The translations under genes and the position numbers were made by a program. From Sulfurospirillum_A sp029027265 (lineage in GTDB: Bacteria; Campylobacterota; Campylobacteria; Campylobacterales; Sulfurospirillaceae): a stretch of DNA of 64,000 nucleotides. Each line of letters opens with the position of its first letter. The first letter of the stretch is position 1. This document shows, piece by piece, positions 25,630 through 32,623 of the stretch. The notes below the pieces were generated by a model, which had not been told where the DNA came from, searched no databases, and saw only the letters and a list, made by a program, of their open reading frames with translations. The DNA is taken from the NCBI GenBank assembly GCA_029027265.1, contig CP093061.1:744001-808000 (forward strand), in the 5' to 3' direction.

Positions 25630-25713
25630 ATGCCGTTAGTTCCATTTGTGATAGGCGCAATGTTAGGTGGAGTTGCAGTATATCTGCTAAAAAAAAATAA
25701 GAAAAAAAAATAA
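25630..25713 (+). CDS. 27-residue glycine-zipper membrane peptide
   Basis: MPLVPFVIGAMLGGVAVYLL followed by a Lys-rich tail (KKNKKKK). It starts 2 nt after the ferritin-like stop. The hydrophobic stretch resembles the ferritin-like protein's own tail (SGMLLGGVGAS). No known family; the layout suits a membrane-bending or targeting peptide. The short length makes the gene uncertain, but phase, spacing and the motif argue for it. Confidence 0.6.
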   Translation: MPLVPFVIGAMLGGVAVYLLKKNKKKK

Positions 25714-25807
25714 TGTTTCTTGCCAAAGGCAAAGCTTTAGTGACTGAGCCGACTTGGACTTGTTCAAGTTGTGCGAGAAATAAAATAAAAAGAAGTAGGA
25801 GAATATT

Positions 25808-26029
25808 ATGGCATTACCATTATTAGTAGGAATCGCAGTAGGAAGTTTAGCAGTAGTTGCATTTAACAACAAAAAAGAGATAAAAAAGAAAGTGATAGAA
25901 TGTGCTTCAAAAGTAACAGAAGTTGCAAAGACAGGCTTTGAGAAAACAAAAGAGTTTGCACAAGAGTCAAAAGAGAGTGTTAAAGAAAAATTGGACTGTA
26001 TAAAAAAAGATAAAGAGGTTGCAAAATGA
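25808..26029 (+). CDS. Small membrane protein with Gx3G helix and long charged helix (FezA-like?)
   Basis: This 73-residue protein has a hydrophobic N-terminus (MALPLLVGIAVGSLAVVAF, with G-x3-G spacing) followed by a long amphipathic, Lys/Glu-rich helix. It overlaps the next gene by 4 nt (ATGATAGATA). It resembles the hydrophobic-N-terminus proteins of ferrosome clusters, where FezA has such a segment. AGGAG precedes the ATG. Functional identity is not proven by the sequence. Confidence 0.65.
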   Translation: MALPLLVGIAVGSLAVVAFNNKKEIKKKVIECASKVTEVAKTGFEKTKEFAQESKESVKEKLDCIKKDKEVAK

Positions 26030-26364
26030 TAGATACAGGTGAGCCAAGAAGTGTTACAGGACATGTTGTAAGTGGAGCAGTAGCATCAGCAGTAGTTGCT
26101 GGAAGTGTTAATTATAGCAACTACACTAATGATGAAATTACCAAAGAAGAGGCTATAAAGAATAGTATCAAACTAACAGTTCAAGGTGGAGTGGCAACAG
26201 GTTCAGCCATAGCGACTGCAAATTATCTTGGAAAAGGAAATTATCTAGGAATGATGGCTGCTATTTCACTAGGTCTTGGTGGAGTTTATGCTGTTGAAAA
26301 AATTGCACAAAAGCTTAGTGAAACAAAGCAAATAGAAGAAAAAACTGAAGAAACAGGAGAATAA
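26026..26364 (+). CDS. Glycine-zipper membrane protein of the cluster
   Basis: The 112-residue protein has two or three hydrophobic segments dense in small residues (GHVVSGAVASAVVAGSV; TVQGGVATGSAIATANYL; MMAAISLGLGGVYAV). Glycine-zipper repeats pack tightly in curved membranes and also occur in magnetosome proteins of the MamC/MamD kind, but I see no direct homology. It overlaps the gene before it and is followed after 1 nt by the next (TTG start). Confidence 0.65.
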   Translation: MIDTGEPRSVTGHVVSGAVASAVVAGSVNYSNYTNDEITKEEAIKNSIKLTVQGGVATGSAIATANYLGKGNYLGMMAAISLGLGGVYAVEKIAQKLSETKQIEEKTEETGE

Positions 26365-26365
26365 A

Positions 26366-26644
26366 TTGGAAAATCCATATATAAATAAAGATATAACTTC
26401 AAATATAGTTGATAGTGTCTCGAATATAAATACAGACAATGTATTATCTAGTATTAATACAAATGATTTTATTAAAGGTGCACTTATTGGAGCTGTTGCT
26501 ACATATCTTTTGACAAACGAATCAGCTCAAAAAGCTATCTTTAAAACTGTTGCAAAAGGAGCAGAAGTATTTCAATCAGGGATAGAAGAGATGAAAGAGA
26601 GAATGGAAGATGCAAAAGCAGAGTTAGAAGCGAAGAAAGCTTAG
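26366..26644 (+). CDS. Membrane-anchored helical protein of the cluster (YtxH-like layout)
   Basis: The TTG start follows AGGAG. The 92 residues hold a polar N-terminus, a hydrophobic segment (FIKGALIGAVATYLLTNESA, about 36-55) and an amphipathic, charged C-terminal helix (EEMKERMEDAKAELEAKKA). The 'GAxxGAVxxYLL' stretch repeats the motif of the 27-residue peptide and the ferritin-like tail. It sits 9 nt before the second ATPase gene. Confidence 0.65.
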   Translation: MENPYINKDITSNIVDSVSNINTDNVLSSINTNDFIKGALIGAVATYLLTNESAQKAIFKTVAKGAEVFQSGIEEMKERMEDAKAELEAKKA

Positions 26645-26653
26645 AGTATTGAT

Positions 26654-28750
26654 ATGTTAGTAAAATCTTTACATGTAACTAAAAAAAGAGCTAGATTTCG
26701 TTATAAACTTTTAGAAAAAGATATAAACAAAGAGAAATTAGAAAAGTATCTTTTAAAAATAGAAGGTATAACATCTGTTAAAGTAAATTTAAAAGCAAAA
26801 TCTATTGTTTTTTTTGGTGCTAATATTGATGTTGAATTTCTTGAAAATCAAATATTAAAGATAAATATTTTAGATTTTAAATCCAATACTACTGACAAAT
26901 GTTTTATTTCAGATGAAAAACCAAGTCTTTCAGGACTTATAAGAGCAATTTCAACTTTAAGTGTTGAACCTTTTTTACAAGATGATAGAACAAAATTTAT
27001 TTTTACTGCTTATGCTACGGCTCCTTTACTAATGAGTGGAACAAAGGAACTTTTTAGTGAAGGTTTAACTTCAAGAGTTTTAGAAGCAACAGCTGTTGGG
27101 GTTTCGCTTGCTAGAAAAGATTATCTTGCGGCAAATAGCACCAATGCAATGCTGGAACTTGGTGAGTACATAGAAGAGACAACAGTTCATATGAGTGATG
27201 ATCTTATCAAAGAATTAGCAAAACCAAACGTAGAAAATGCTTGGATAGAAGTTGAAGAAGATTCAAAAAAAGTGCAAAAGCTTGTTAAGACAAATACTCT
27301 AAAAATAGGTGATATTGTTATAGTGGGAGCTGGTGATACTATAGCAGTTGATGGACATATTATTCATGGAGATGCCTTAGTTAATCAAGTATCTATGACA
27401 GGTGAAGCAGAAGCTGTGAAGAAGAGTAGAGGTGACAAAGTTATAGCTGGAACTGTTATAGAAGAGGGTAAGATAAAGATTTGGGCAGAACAAGTTGGAG
27501 AAGATACCTCAACAGCTAGAATAAATGAGTACATAAAAAGCTCACTTGATGAAAAATCATCTGTTGGATTAAAAGCAACTAAACTGGCTGATAGTTTAGT
27601 CCCCGTTACTTTGGGACTTGCAGGTGTATCTTATATTATTAATAGAAATTTTGAGAGTGTAGCATCCGTTCTTCAGGCTGATTATTCTTGTGCATTAAAA
27701 CTTGCAACTCCTGTGGCTTTTAAATCTTCTATCTCACAAGCTGGACGTGATGGAATTTTGATAAAAGGTGCAAAATCTATAGAAGCTTTAGCCCTAGCAG
27801 ATACTTTTGTTTTTGACAAAACTGGAACTTTAACTCGTGGGGAACTTGAAGTAGTTAATATAACTTCATTTAGCAAACAGTGGAGTGAAGATGATATTTT
27901 AAACCTTACAGCAAGTGCTGAAGAACATTATTTTCATCCAGTAGCAGAAGCTATAGTAAAGGCTGCAAAAGATAGAGGTTTTGTTCATATGCATCATGAT
28001 GAAGTTGAGTTTATTATAGCTCATGGCGTGAAGACTATAGTAAATAATAAAGAGGTTTTGATAGGTAGTAGGCACTTTTTAGAAGATGATGAAAAAGTAT
28101 CATTTAGAGCACATAAAACTAAGATAGAGGCTTGTTTACAAAATGGTAGAACATTACTTTATGTTGGTTATGATGGAAAACTATTAGGTACTATAGGTAT
28201 GAACGATCAAGTTCGTGAAAATTCTAAAAAGATGATAAAAAAACTAAAAGAATTAGGTGTAAAAGAGATAGTTATGCTTACAGGTGATGTTCGTTCAAAA
28301 GCAGACTTATTGGCAAAAGAGATTGGTGTTGATAGAGTCTATGCAGATATGTTACCAACAGGAAAAGCTGAAGTCATTAAAGAATTAAAAGCTGAGGGTA
28401 AAAAAGTTGTTTTTGTTGGAGATGGAATTAATGATGCACCTGCTTTGATGAGTGCTGATGTTGGAATTAGTATGCAAAGAGGAGCTGACATAGCCAAAGC
28501 AACGGCTGATGTAGGACTATTAAAAGATGATATAGAAGCAGTAAGTGAAGTAAAAGAGTTAGCAAATAAAACAATGAAACTAATAAATGCAAATTTTAAT
28601 GCAACTGTAGGAATTAACAGTATGATTTTGATTGGAGCAACAGCTGGCATATTGAGCCCTATTAACACAGCTATTTTACATAATGGAACAACAATTGGTT
28701 TACTTTTAAATTCTCTTAAAGGTATTAGATTGGAACAAAAGAAAGCGTAG
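26654..28750 (+). CDS. P1B-type ATPase with SCALKL metal motif (FezB-like)
   Basis: The 698-residue pump opens with an HMA-like domain lacking CxxC (MLVKSLHVTKKRARFRY). The A-domain has an intact TGE (249-251). The membrane metal motif reads YSCALKLATP (Cys346) where copper and zinc pumps have CPC/SPC. D388 in DKTGTLT and GDGINDAPAL are intact, so it should cycle normally. Ferrosome formation in other bacteria requires a P1B-6-type ATPase, FezB, and the SCALKL-like motif fits that class as I recall it. Predicted role: pumping iron into membrane vesicles. One TACATGTA copy encodes S-L-H-V-T at the N-terminus. Confidence 0.75.
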   Translation: MLVKSLHVTKKRARFRYKLLEKDINKEKLEKYLLKIEGITSVKVNLKAKSIVFFGANIDVEFLENQILKINILDFKSNTTDKCFISDEKPSLSGLIRAISTLSVEPFLQDDRTKFIFTAYATAPLLMSGTKELFSEGLTSRVLEATAVGVSLARKDYLAANSTNAMLELGEYIEETTVHMSDDLIKELAKPNVENAWIEVEEDSKKVQKLVKTNTLKIGDIVIVGAGDTIAVDGHIIHGDALVNQVSMTGEAEAVKKSRGDKVIAGTVIEEGKIKIWAEQVGEDTSTARINEYIKSSLDEKSSVGLKATKLADSLVPVTLGLAGVSYIINRNFESVASVLQADYSCALKLATPVAFKSSISQAGRDGILIKGAKSIEALALADTFVFDKTGTLTRGELEVVNITSFSKQWSEDDILNLTASAEEHYFHPVAEAIVKAAKDRGFVHMHHDEVEFIIAHGVKTIVNNKEVLIGSRHFLEDDEKVSFRAHKTKIEACLQNGRTLLYVGYDGKLLGTIGMNDQVRENSKKMIKKLKELGVKEIVMLTGDVRSKADLLAKEIGVDRVYADMLPTGKAEVIKELKAEGKKVVFVGDGINDAPALMSADVGISMQRGADIAKATADVGLLKDDIEAVSEVKELANKTMKLINANFNATVGINSMILIGATAGILSPINTAILHNGTTIGLLLNSLKGIRLEQKKA

Positions 28751-28801
28751 ATTTAGTTTATTTGGATATGATTATGATATTAAATATCATAAAGGATAAA
28801 C

Positions 28802-28927
28802 ATGGCGATTTTTTTTCCAATAGCAAGTGGTATTGCAGCGGTAATAACAGCCGCTTTAACGTATGAAACGGGTAAAAATGCAAAAAGAAAATTTGACAGA
28901 AAAAAAAGAAAAAATCTTAAATATTGA
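28802..28927 (+). CDS. 41-residue membrane peptide with basic tail
   Basis: MAIFFPIASGIAAVITAALT, then a strongly basic tail (KNAKRKFDRKKRKNLKY). AAAGGA lies 7 nt before the ATG. It overlaps the next gene by 50 nt in another frame. Its design (short hydrophobic N-terminus, G/A small residues, Lys/Arg tail) matches the 27-residue peptide at 25630. Confidence 0.55.
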   Translation: MAIFFPIASGIAAVITAALTYETGKNAKRKFDRKKRKNLKY

Positions 28928-29489
28928 TTTAGATACTAAAAAAGAGATAGCAAAAATTGGTATGACTGCTTCACTTGGAACAGTTCTGTTGACGTCTTTT
29001 TATATGAAGAATGATTTTATAAAAAATCTTCATATAGGCTCTGGTGTAGCTTTGATTGGGTTTTCTTTTTGGCACCATATGCTTTACCAGTCAGATAAAA
29101 AAGAGGCCACGAAAGAAGTTATAAAAAAAGTTGAAAAAAAAGAATCTTCAATAAGCATCCAAAAAATTTATACGGAGTTAAAGATAATTGGAAAGTTAAC
29201 TAGTGAAGATATAAAAAGTTTTGAAGAAAAGCTAGAAGTACTTGTTCGTGAACATAAGGTATCGTCTATAGACACTTTGGTAGATATAAGAGGTATGGAT
29301 GGAGTAAGTCTTGCTGCTATATGGGAGGATCTTGTTTTCTATTTTAAAAATATTAAACTCATTGATAAAATTGCAGTTGTTGGAACTAAAAAACTAGGTA
29401 AATTCTCATCAACAATAGCAAATAGATTAACACCAAATAATATGAGTTATTTTAACGTATATGAAGATGCTAAAAAGTGGATTCATTAA
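28878..29489 (+). CDS. Membrane protein with C-terminal SpoIIAA-like (STAS/SEC14) domain
   Basis: The likely start is the ATG at 28878 (MQKENLTEKKEK..), giving about 203 residues; an in-frame ATG at 28863 is an alternative. Two hydrophobic segments lie near residues 25-70 with a His pair (FWHHMLYQ). The C-terminal 110 residues fit the SpoIIAA-like/DUF3478 fold: VSSIDTLVDIRGMDGVSLAAIWED, then IDKIAVVGTKKLGKFSS. Such domains bind lipids or small molecules at membranes. It is the last gene of the cluster and may act in membrane remodelling or lipid supply for vesicles; that is inference. Confidence 0.65.
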   Translation: MQKENLTEKKEKILNIDLDTKKEIAKIGMTASLGTVLLTSFYMKNDFIKNLHIGSGVALIGFSFWHHMLYQSDKKEATKEVIKKVEKKESSISIQKIYTELKIIGKLTSEDIKSFEEKLEVLVREHKVSSIDTLVDIRGMDGVSLAAIWEDLVFYFKNIKLIDKIAVVGTKKLGKFSSTIANRLTPNNMSYFNVYEDAKKWIH

Positions 29490-29578
29490 GATGCATTAAC
29501 AAACTGTTATAGAGTGGTTAAAATTAAAATCTTATACTTTCGTTATCAAAAGGGTTTAACCCTAATAAAGGAAATGAG

Positions 29579-30073
29579 ATGAAAAAGAAAATCGTAGCTA
29601 CAGTAGTTTTAGCAGGAGTTTTAGTAACAGGAGCATTCGCTTATAATCAAAATTGCCAAAATGGTGGACAACGAGGTATGCATAAAGGACAATTCTTTCA
29701 CCAAGGTATGCAACAACATGGCATGTCAAAAGGTATGATGAATCAAGGTCAAAATATGCATAGAAAAGGAATGAGTCGTTATGGTGGAATGCAGATGTTT
29801 TCAAATCTTGATCTAAATAAAGACCAGCAGTTTAAACTCTCAATTTTAAGAGATGAGATGAGGTTGGAGATGAGAAAGATGATAGGAGGACAACCGCAAT
29901 CTAGAATGTTAAATTTCATAGGTGATGATGGATTTGATAAAAAAGCATTTTTGAAAGAAGTTGATAGTAAGCAAACAAAAATGATGGAAATAAAAGCAAA
30001 TCATATGGAAAAGGTATTTAAAATTTTGACAAAAGAGCAAATTGTAGAGTTAAAGAAAAATTTAAGTAACTAA
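29579..30073 (+). CDS. His/Met/Gln-rich Spy/CpxP-like periplasmic protein
   Basis: The 164-residue product has a signal peptide (1-21, GAFAYNQ). An unusual stretch rich in Met, His, Gln and Gly (QFFHQGMQQHGMSKGMMNQG and onward, residues 28-72) is typical of copper-binding segments. The Spy/CpxP helical part carries two LTxxQ-type motifs (LNKDQQFKL and LTKEQIVEL). It lies 80 bp before a two-component system, as CpxP and Spy-like genes often do, and could buffer or report metal in the periplasm. Confidence 0.75.
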   Translation: MKKKIVATVVLAGVLVTGAFAYNQNCQNGGQRGMHKGQFFHQGMQQHGMSKGMMNQGQNMHRKGMSRYGGMQMFSNLDLNKDQQFKLSILRDEMRLEMRKMIGGQPQSRMLNFIGDDGFDKKAFLKEVDSKQTKMMEIKANHMEKVFKILTKEQIVELKKNLSN

Positions 30074-30153
30074 ATAGAAATTGAGGGTTTACAAGTAAGC
30101 CCTTATAACCTACATTTATGATATAATGTCATCAGAATGAGACAAAGGTTTTT

Positions 30154-30831
30154 TTGATGATAAACGTACTAATGATAGAAGACGATACAGAGTTTGCAGA
30201 AATACTAAGTGAATACCTAGCACAATATAATATAAAAATAACAAACTACGAAGACCCATATCTTGGGCTTAGTGCTGGCATAAAAAACTACGATTTACTC
30301 ATATTGGATTTAACACTACCAGGAATTGATGGACTAGAAGTCTGTAAAGAGGTAGTTGATAAATATGATATACCTGTCATAATTTCAAGTGCAAGAAGTG
30401 ACGTAAGCGACAAAGTTATAGGACTCCAAATTGGGGCTGATGACTACTTACCAAAACCATATGACCCAAAAGAGATGTATGCAAGAATACAGAGTCTTAT
30501 AAGAAGATATAAAAAAGTGAATGCTCCTGAAGATAATGGCAAGGCTGATAGTGACTTTAGACTCGATGAAAAAAGACATCAGATATTTTTAAAAGAAGAG
30601 CCTATTAATTTGACTCCTGCTGAGTTTGAAATTTTAGAGTATATGCTACAACAGCACGGTTTTTCTATTTCTCGTGAACAACTTGTATATAACTGTAAAT
30701 CTCTAAAAGATAAAGGCTCAAAGAGCTTAGATGTTATCATAGGGCGTCTTAGAGCCAAAATAGGTGACAGCTCTAAAGATCCAAAATATATTCAATCTGT
30801 AAGAGGAATAGGTTATAAGTTAATAGGATGA
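30154..30831 (+). CDS. OmpR/PhoB-family response regulator
   Basis: This 225-residue regulator has a receiver domain with MIEDD at the N-terminus, the phospho-Asp in LLILDLTLPG and the Lys in YLPKPYDP. A winged-helix output domain ends in KYIQSVRGIGYKLIG. It overlaps the kinase gene by 4 nt. With the Spy-like gene upstream it resembles CpxRA or the ArsRS/CrdRS systems of Helicobacter and relatives, which answer acid or copper. Confidence 0.9.
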   Translation: MMINVLMIEDDTEFAEILSEYLAQYNIKITNYEDPYLGLSAGIKNYDLLILDLTLPGIDGLEVCKEVVDKYDIPVIISSARSDVSDKVIGLQIGADDYLPKPYDPKEMYARIQSLIRRYKKVNAPEDNGKADSDFRLDEKRHQIFLKEEPINLTPAEFEILEYMLQQHGFSISREQLVYNCKSLKDKGSKSLDVIIGRLRAKIGDSSKDPKYIQSVRGIGYKLIG

Positions 30832-32060
30832 CAAGAAATTCTCTTAGCAACAAAATAACACTAGTTTTTGTCTTTTCTATATTGATTTTAGTGATGTTTT
30901 TCGTGGTACTTTTTAAGTATCAAGGAGAGAAAGACCTAGAAGCTATGAAAGAGAGACAGCTTCAATCTATTAACTACATATTTATACTTTATAGAAACAA
31001 TTTGTCTCCACATGGGATAAACGAATATTTTAGTAACTTTGGACTTAAAAGAGTTAAAAATCAAAATTTGAGAGCTTCAGTTTTAGAAAAAGGTGTTGTT
31101 GTCTTTCAAAAAAACTCTAATTTGGGTAAGTTCTCATCTATTAGATATAACGACAGATACTATCTTTATGTAGATAATATGATTTCAAATGTTCTTTTAG
31201 AATCCAAGTATAAAAAAAGAGCAAATGATTTTCTTTGGATAGGTTTTGTGATTGCTTTTATTATTCTTATCTCTATGTATGTTTCTATTTTGAAAAGTAT
31301 AGCTCCCCTTAAAGAGTTAAGCTCACAAATAAGGAAGTTTGCATCAGGAGATATGGACATAAATTGTAAAAGCGATAAACAAGACGAGATAGCAGAAGTT
31401 GCTAATGAGTTTGATAGAGCGGCAAGTAAGCTAAGGGATTTGATACATTCACGACAGCTATTTTTACGAACTATTATGCATGAGTTAAAGACACCCATTG
31501 GAAAAGGTAGAATAGTAGCTGAGATGATACAAGATGCAAAAGCAAAAAAAAGACTTATTAGTATTTTTGAAAGACTTGATTTACTCATAAATGAGTTTTC
31601 AAAAATAGAACAGATAGTATCAAAAAATTACTCTTTACAACTTCAATCGTATAACTTAGTAGATATAGTAGATAGTGCAACAGATATGTTGATGTTAGAT
31701 GATGATAAAAAAGCTCTACATGTAAAGGTTGATATAGACCCGGGTGTAGTTATAAAAGCAGATTTTGAATCCTTTGCACTTGCAGTAAAAAACCTGATGG
31801 ATAATGCCATTAAATATGCAGATGACAGAGTGGTACATGTACATGTAATAGACAATAATCTATATATTGAAAATAGAGCTAAAAAGTTTCCAATGGATAT
31901 AGAAGAGTACTATAAACCTTTTGTTTCAGGTTTTAGTGAAATTAAAAAAGGACTTGGACTTGGTCTTTATATAGTTAAAAATATAGTAAAACTAAATGAT
32001 TTTGAACTTAAATATGAGTATATAGATGGCATGCATAGATTTTCAGTGGATATAGCATAA
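30828..32060 (+). CDS. ArsS-like sensor histidine kinase
   Basis: The 410-residue kinase has two membrane helices (about 10-28 and 135-153) around a small periplasmic domain. A HAMP linker, the phosphorylation site TIMHELKTPIGKGR near residue 220 and an ATPase domain with NLMDNAIKYAD and KGLGLGLYIVKNIV follow. The conserved tail ('LNDFELKYEY..G.HRFSVDI') is like the ArsS family of Campylobacterota. It pairs with the regulator upstream and overlaps recR by 1 nt. It contains three TACATGTA copies, two overlapping. Confidence 0.88.
   Translation: MTRNSLSNKITLVFVFSILILVMFFVVLFKYQGEKDLEAMKERQLQSINYIFILYRNNLSPHGINEYFSNFGLKRVKNQNLRASVLEKGVVVFQKNSNLGKFSSIRYNDRYYLYVDNMISNVLLESKYKKRANDFLWIGFVIAFIILISMYVSILKSIAPLKELSSQIRKFASGDMDINCKSDKQDEIAEVANEFDRAASKLRDLIHSRQLFLRTIMHELKTPIGKGRIVAEMIQDAKAKKRLISIFERLDLLINEFSKIEQIVSKNYSLQLQSYNLVDIVDSATDMLMLDDDKKALHVKVDIDPGVVIKADFESFALAVKNLMDNAIKYADDRVVHVHVIDNNLYIENRAKKFPMDIEEYYKPFVSGFSEIKKGLGLGLYIVKNIVKLNDFELKYEYIDGMHRFSVDIA
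31834..31847. repeat. Overlapping double copy of the TACATGTA palindrome
   Basis: TACATGTACATGTA holds two 8-bp palindromes sharing two bases and encodes V-H-V-H-V in the kinase. It is the only tandem occurrence seen in the window. Confidence 0.9.
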
Positions 32061-32623
32061 TGAAATTGGAAAAATTTGACAATCTAGTTGAAGCGTTAAG
32101 TTCACTACCAAGTGTTGGAAAAAAATCAGCTCAAAGGTTTGCCTATCACCTTATACTAAATGACACTTTTAATGCTATGAAAATTTCAAATGCGATAGAG
32201 AGTGCTGTACGTTCCATAAGAAGTTGTGAGAGATGCGGAGGACTAAGTGAACACGAAATATGCGATATCTGCTTAGATGAGCATAGAGATAGCTCAAAAT
32301 TGTGTATTACAGAGAGTGCAAAAGACATACTTGTTTTGGAAGAGAATAATCTTTATGATGGAATATACTTCGTACTCGATAGTCTTGAAGAAGAGTGCGT
32401 AGAAAAACTTAAATCAGTAGCTAGTAATGGCATAGAAGAGGTCATTTTTGCTTTGACACCATCACTTGCAAATGACGCAGTAATAATTTTTGTAGAAGAT
32501 AAACTAAAAGAACTTGATTTAGAGTTTACTAAAATAGCTCAAGGTGTACCAACTGGAGTGCACCTTGAAAATGTGGATATGTTATCATTATCTAAAGCAA
32601 TCAACTTGAGAACTAAAGCTTAG
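32060..32623 (+). CDS. recR: Recombination protein RecR
   Basis: The 187-residue protein has the RecR order: helix-hairpin-helix LSSLPSVGKKSAQRFAYH, a four-Cys zinc finger (CERC...CDIC), and a Toprim domain (ILVLEE, YFVLDSLE, IIFALTPSLANDAV). It acts with RecF/RecO in loading RecA at gaps and in recombinational repair. It starts inside the kinase stop and ends 11 nt inside the convergent acyl-CoA synthetase gene. Confidence 0.95.
   Translation: MKLEKFDNLVEALSSLPSVGKKSAQRFAYHLILNDTFNAMKISNAIESAVRSIRSCERCGGLSEHEICDICLDEHRDSSKLCITESAKDILVLEENNLYDGIYFVLDSLEEECVEKLKSVASNGIEEVIFALTPSLANDAVIIFVEDKLKELDLEFTKIAQGVPTGVHLENVDMLSLSKAINLRTKA

Noticed and set aside
25714..25807. A gene in the 94-bp gap of the cluster
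   Set aside because: Stops occur in all forward frames; only short hairpins (TTGCC-AAA-GGCAA, ACTTG-TT-CAAGT) are present.
21932..29489. A magnetosome gene island
   Set aside because: No MamA, MamB, MamE, MamK or MamM-like proteins; the P-type ATPases and ferritin-like protein fit ferrosomes better.
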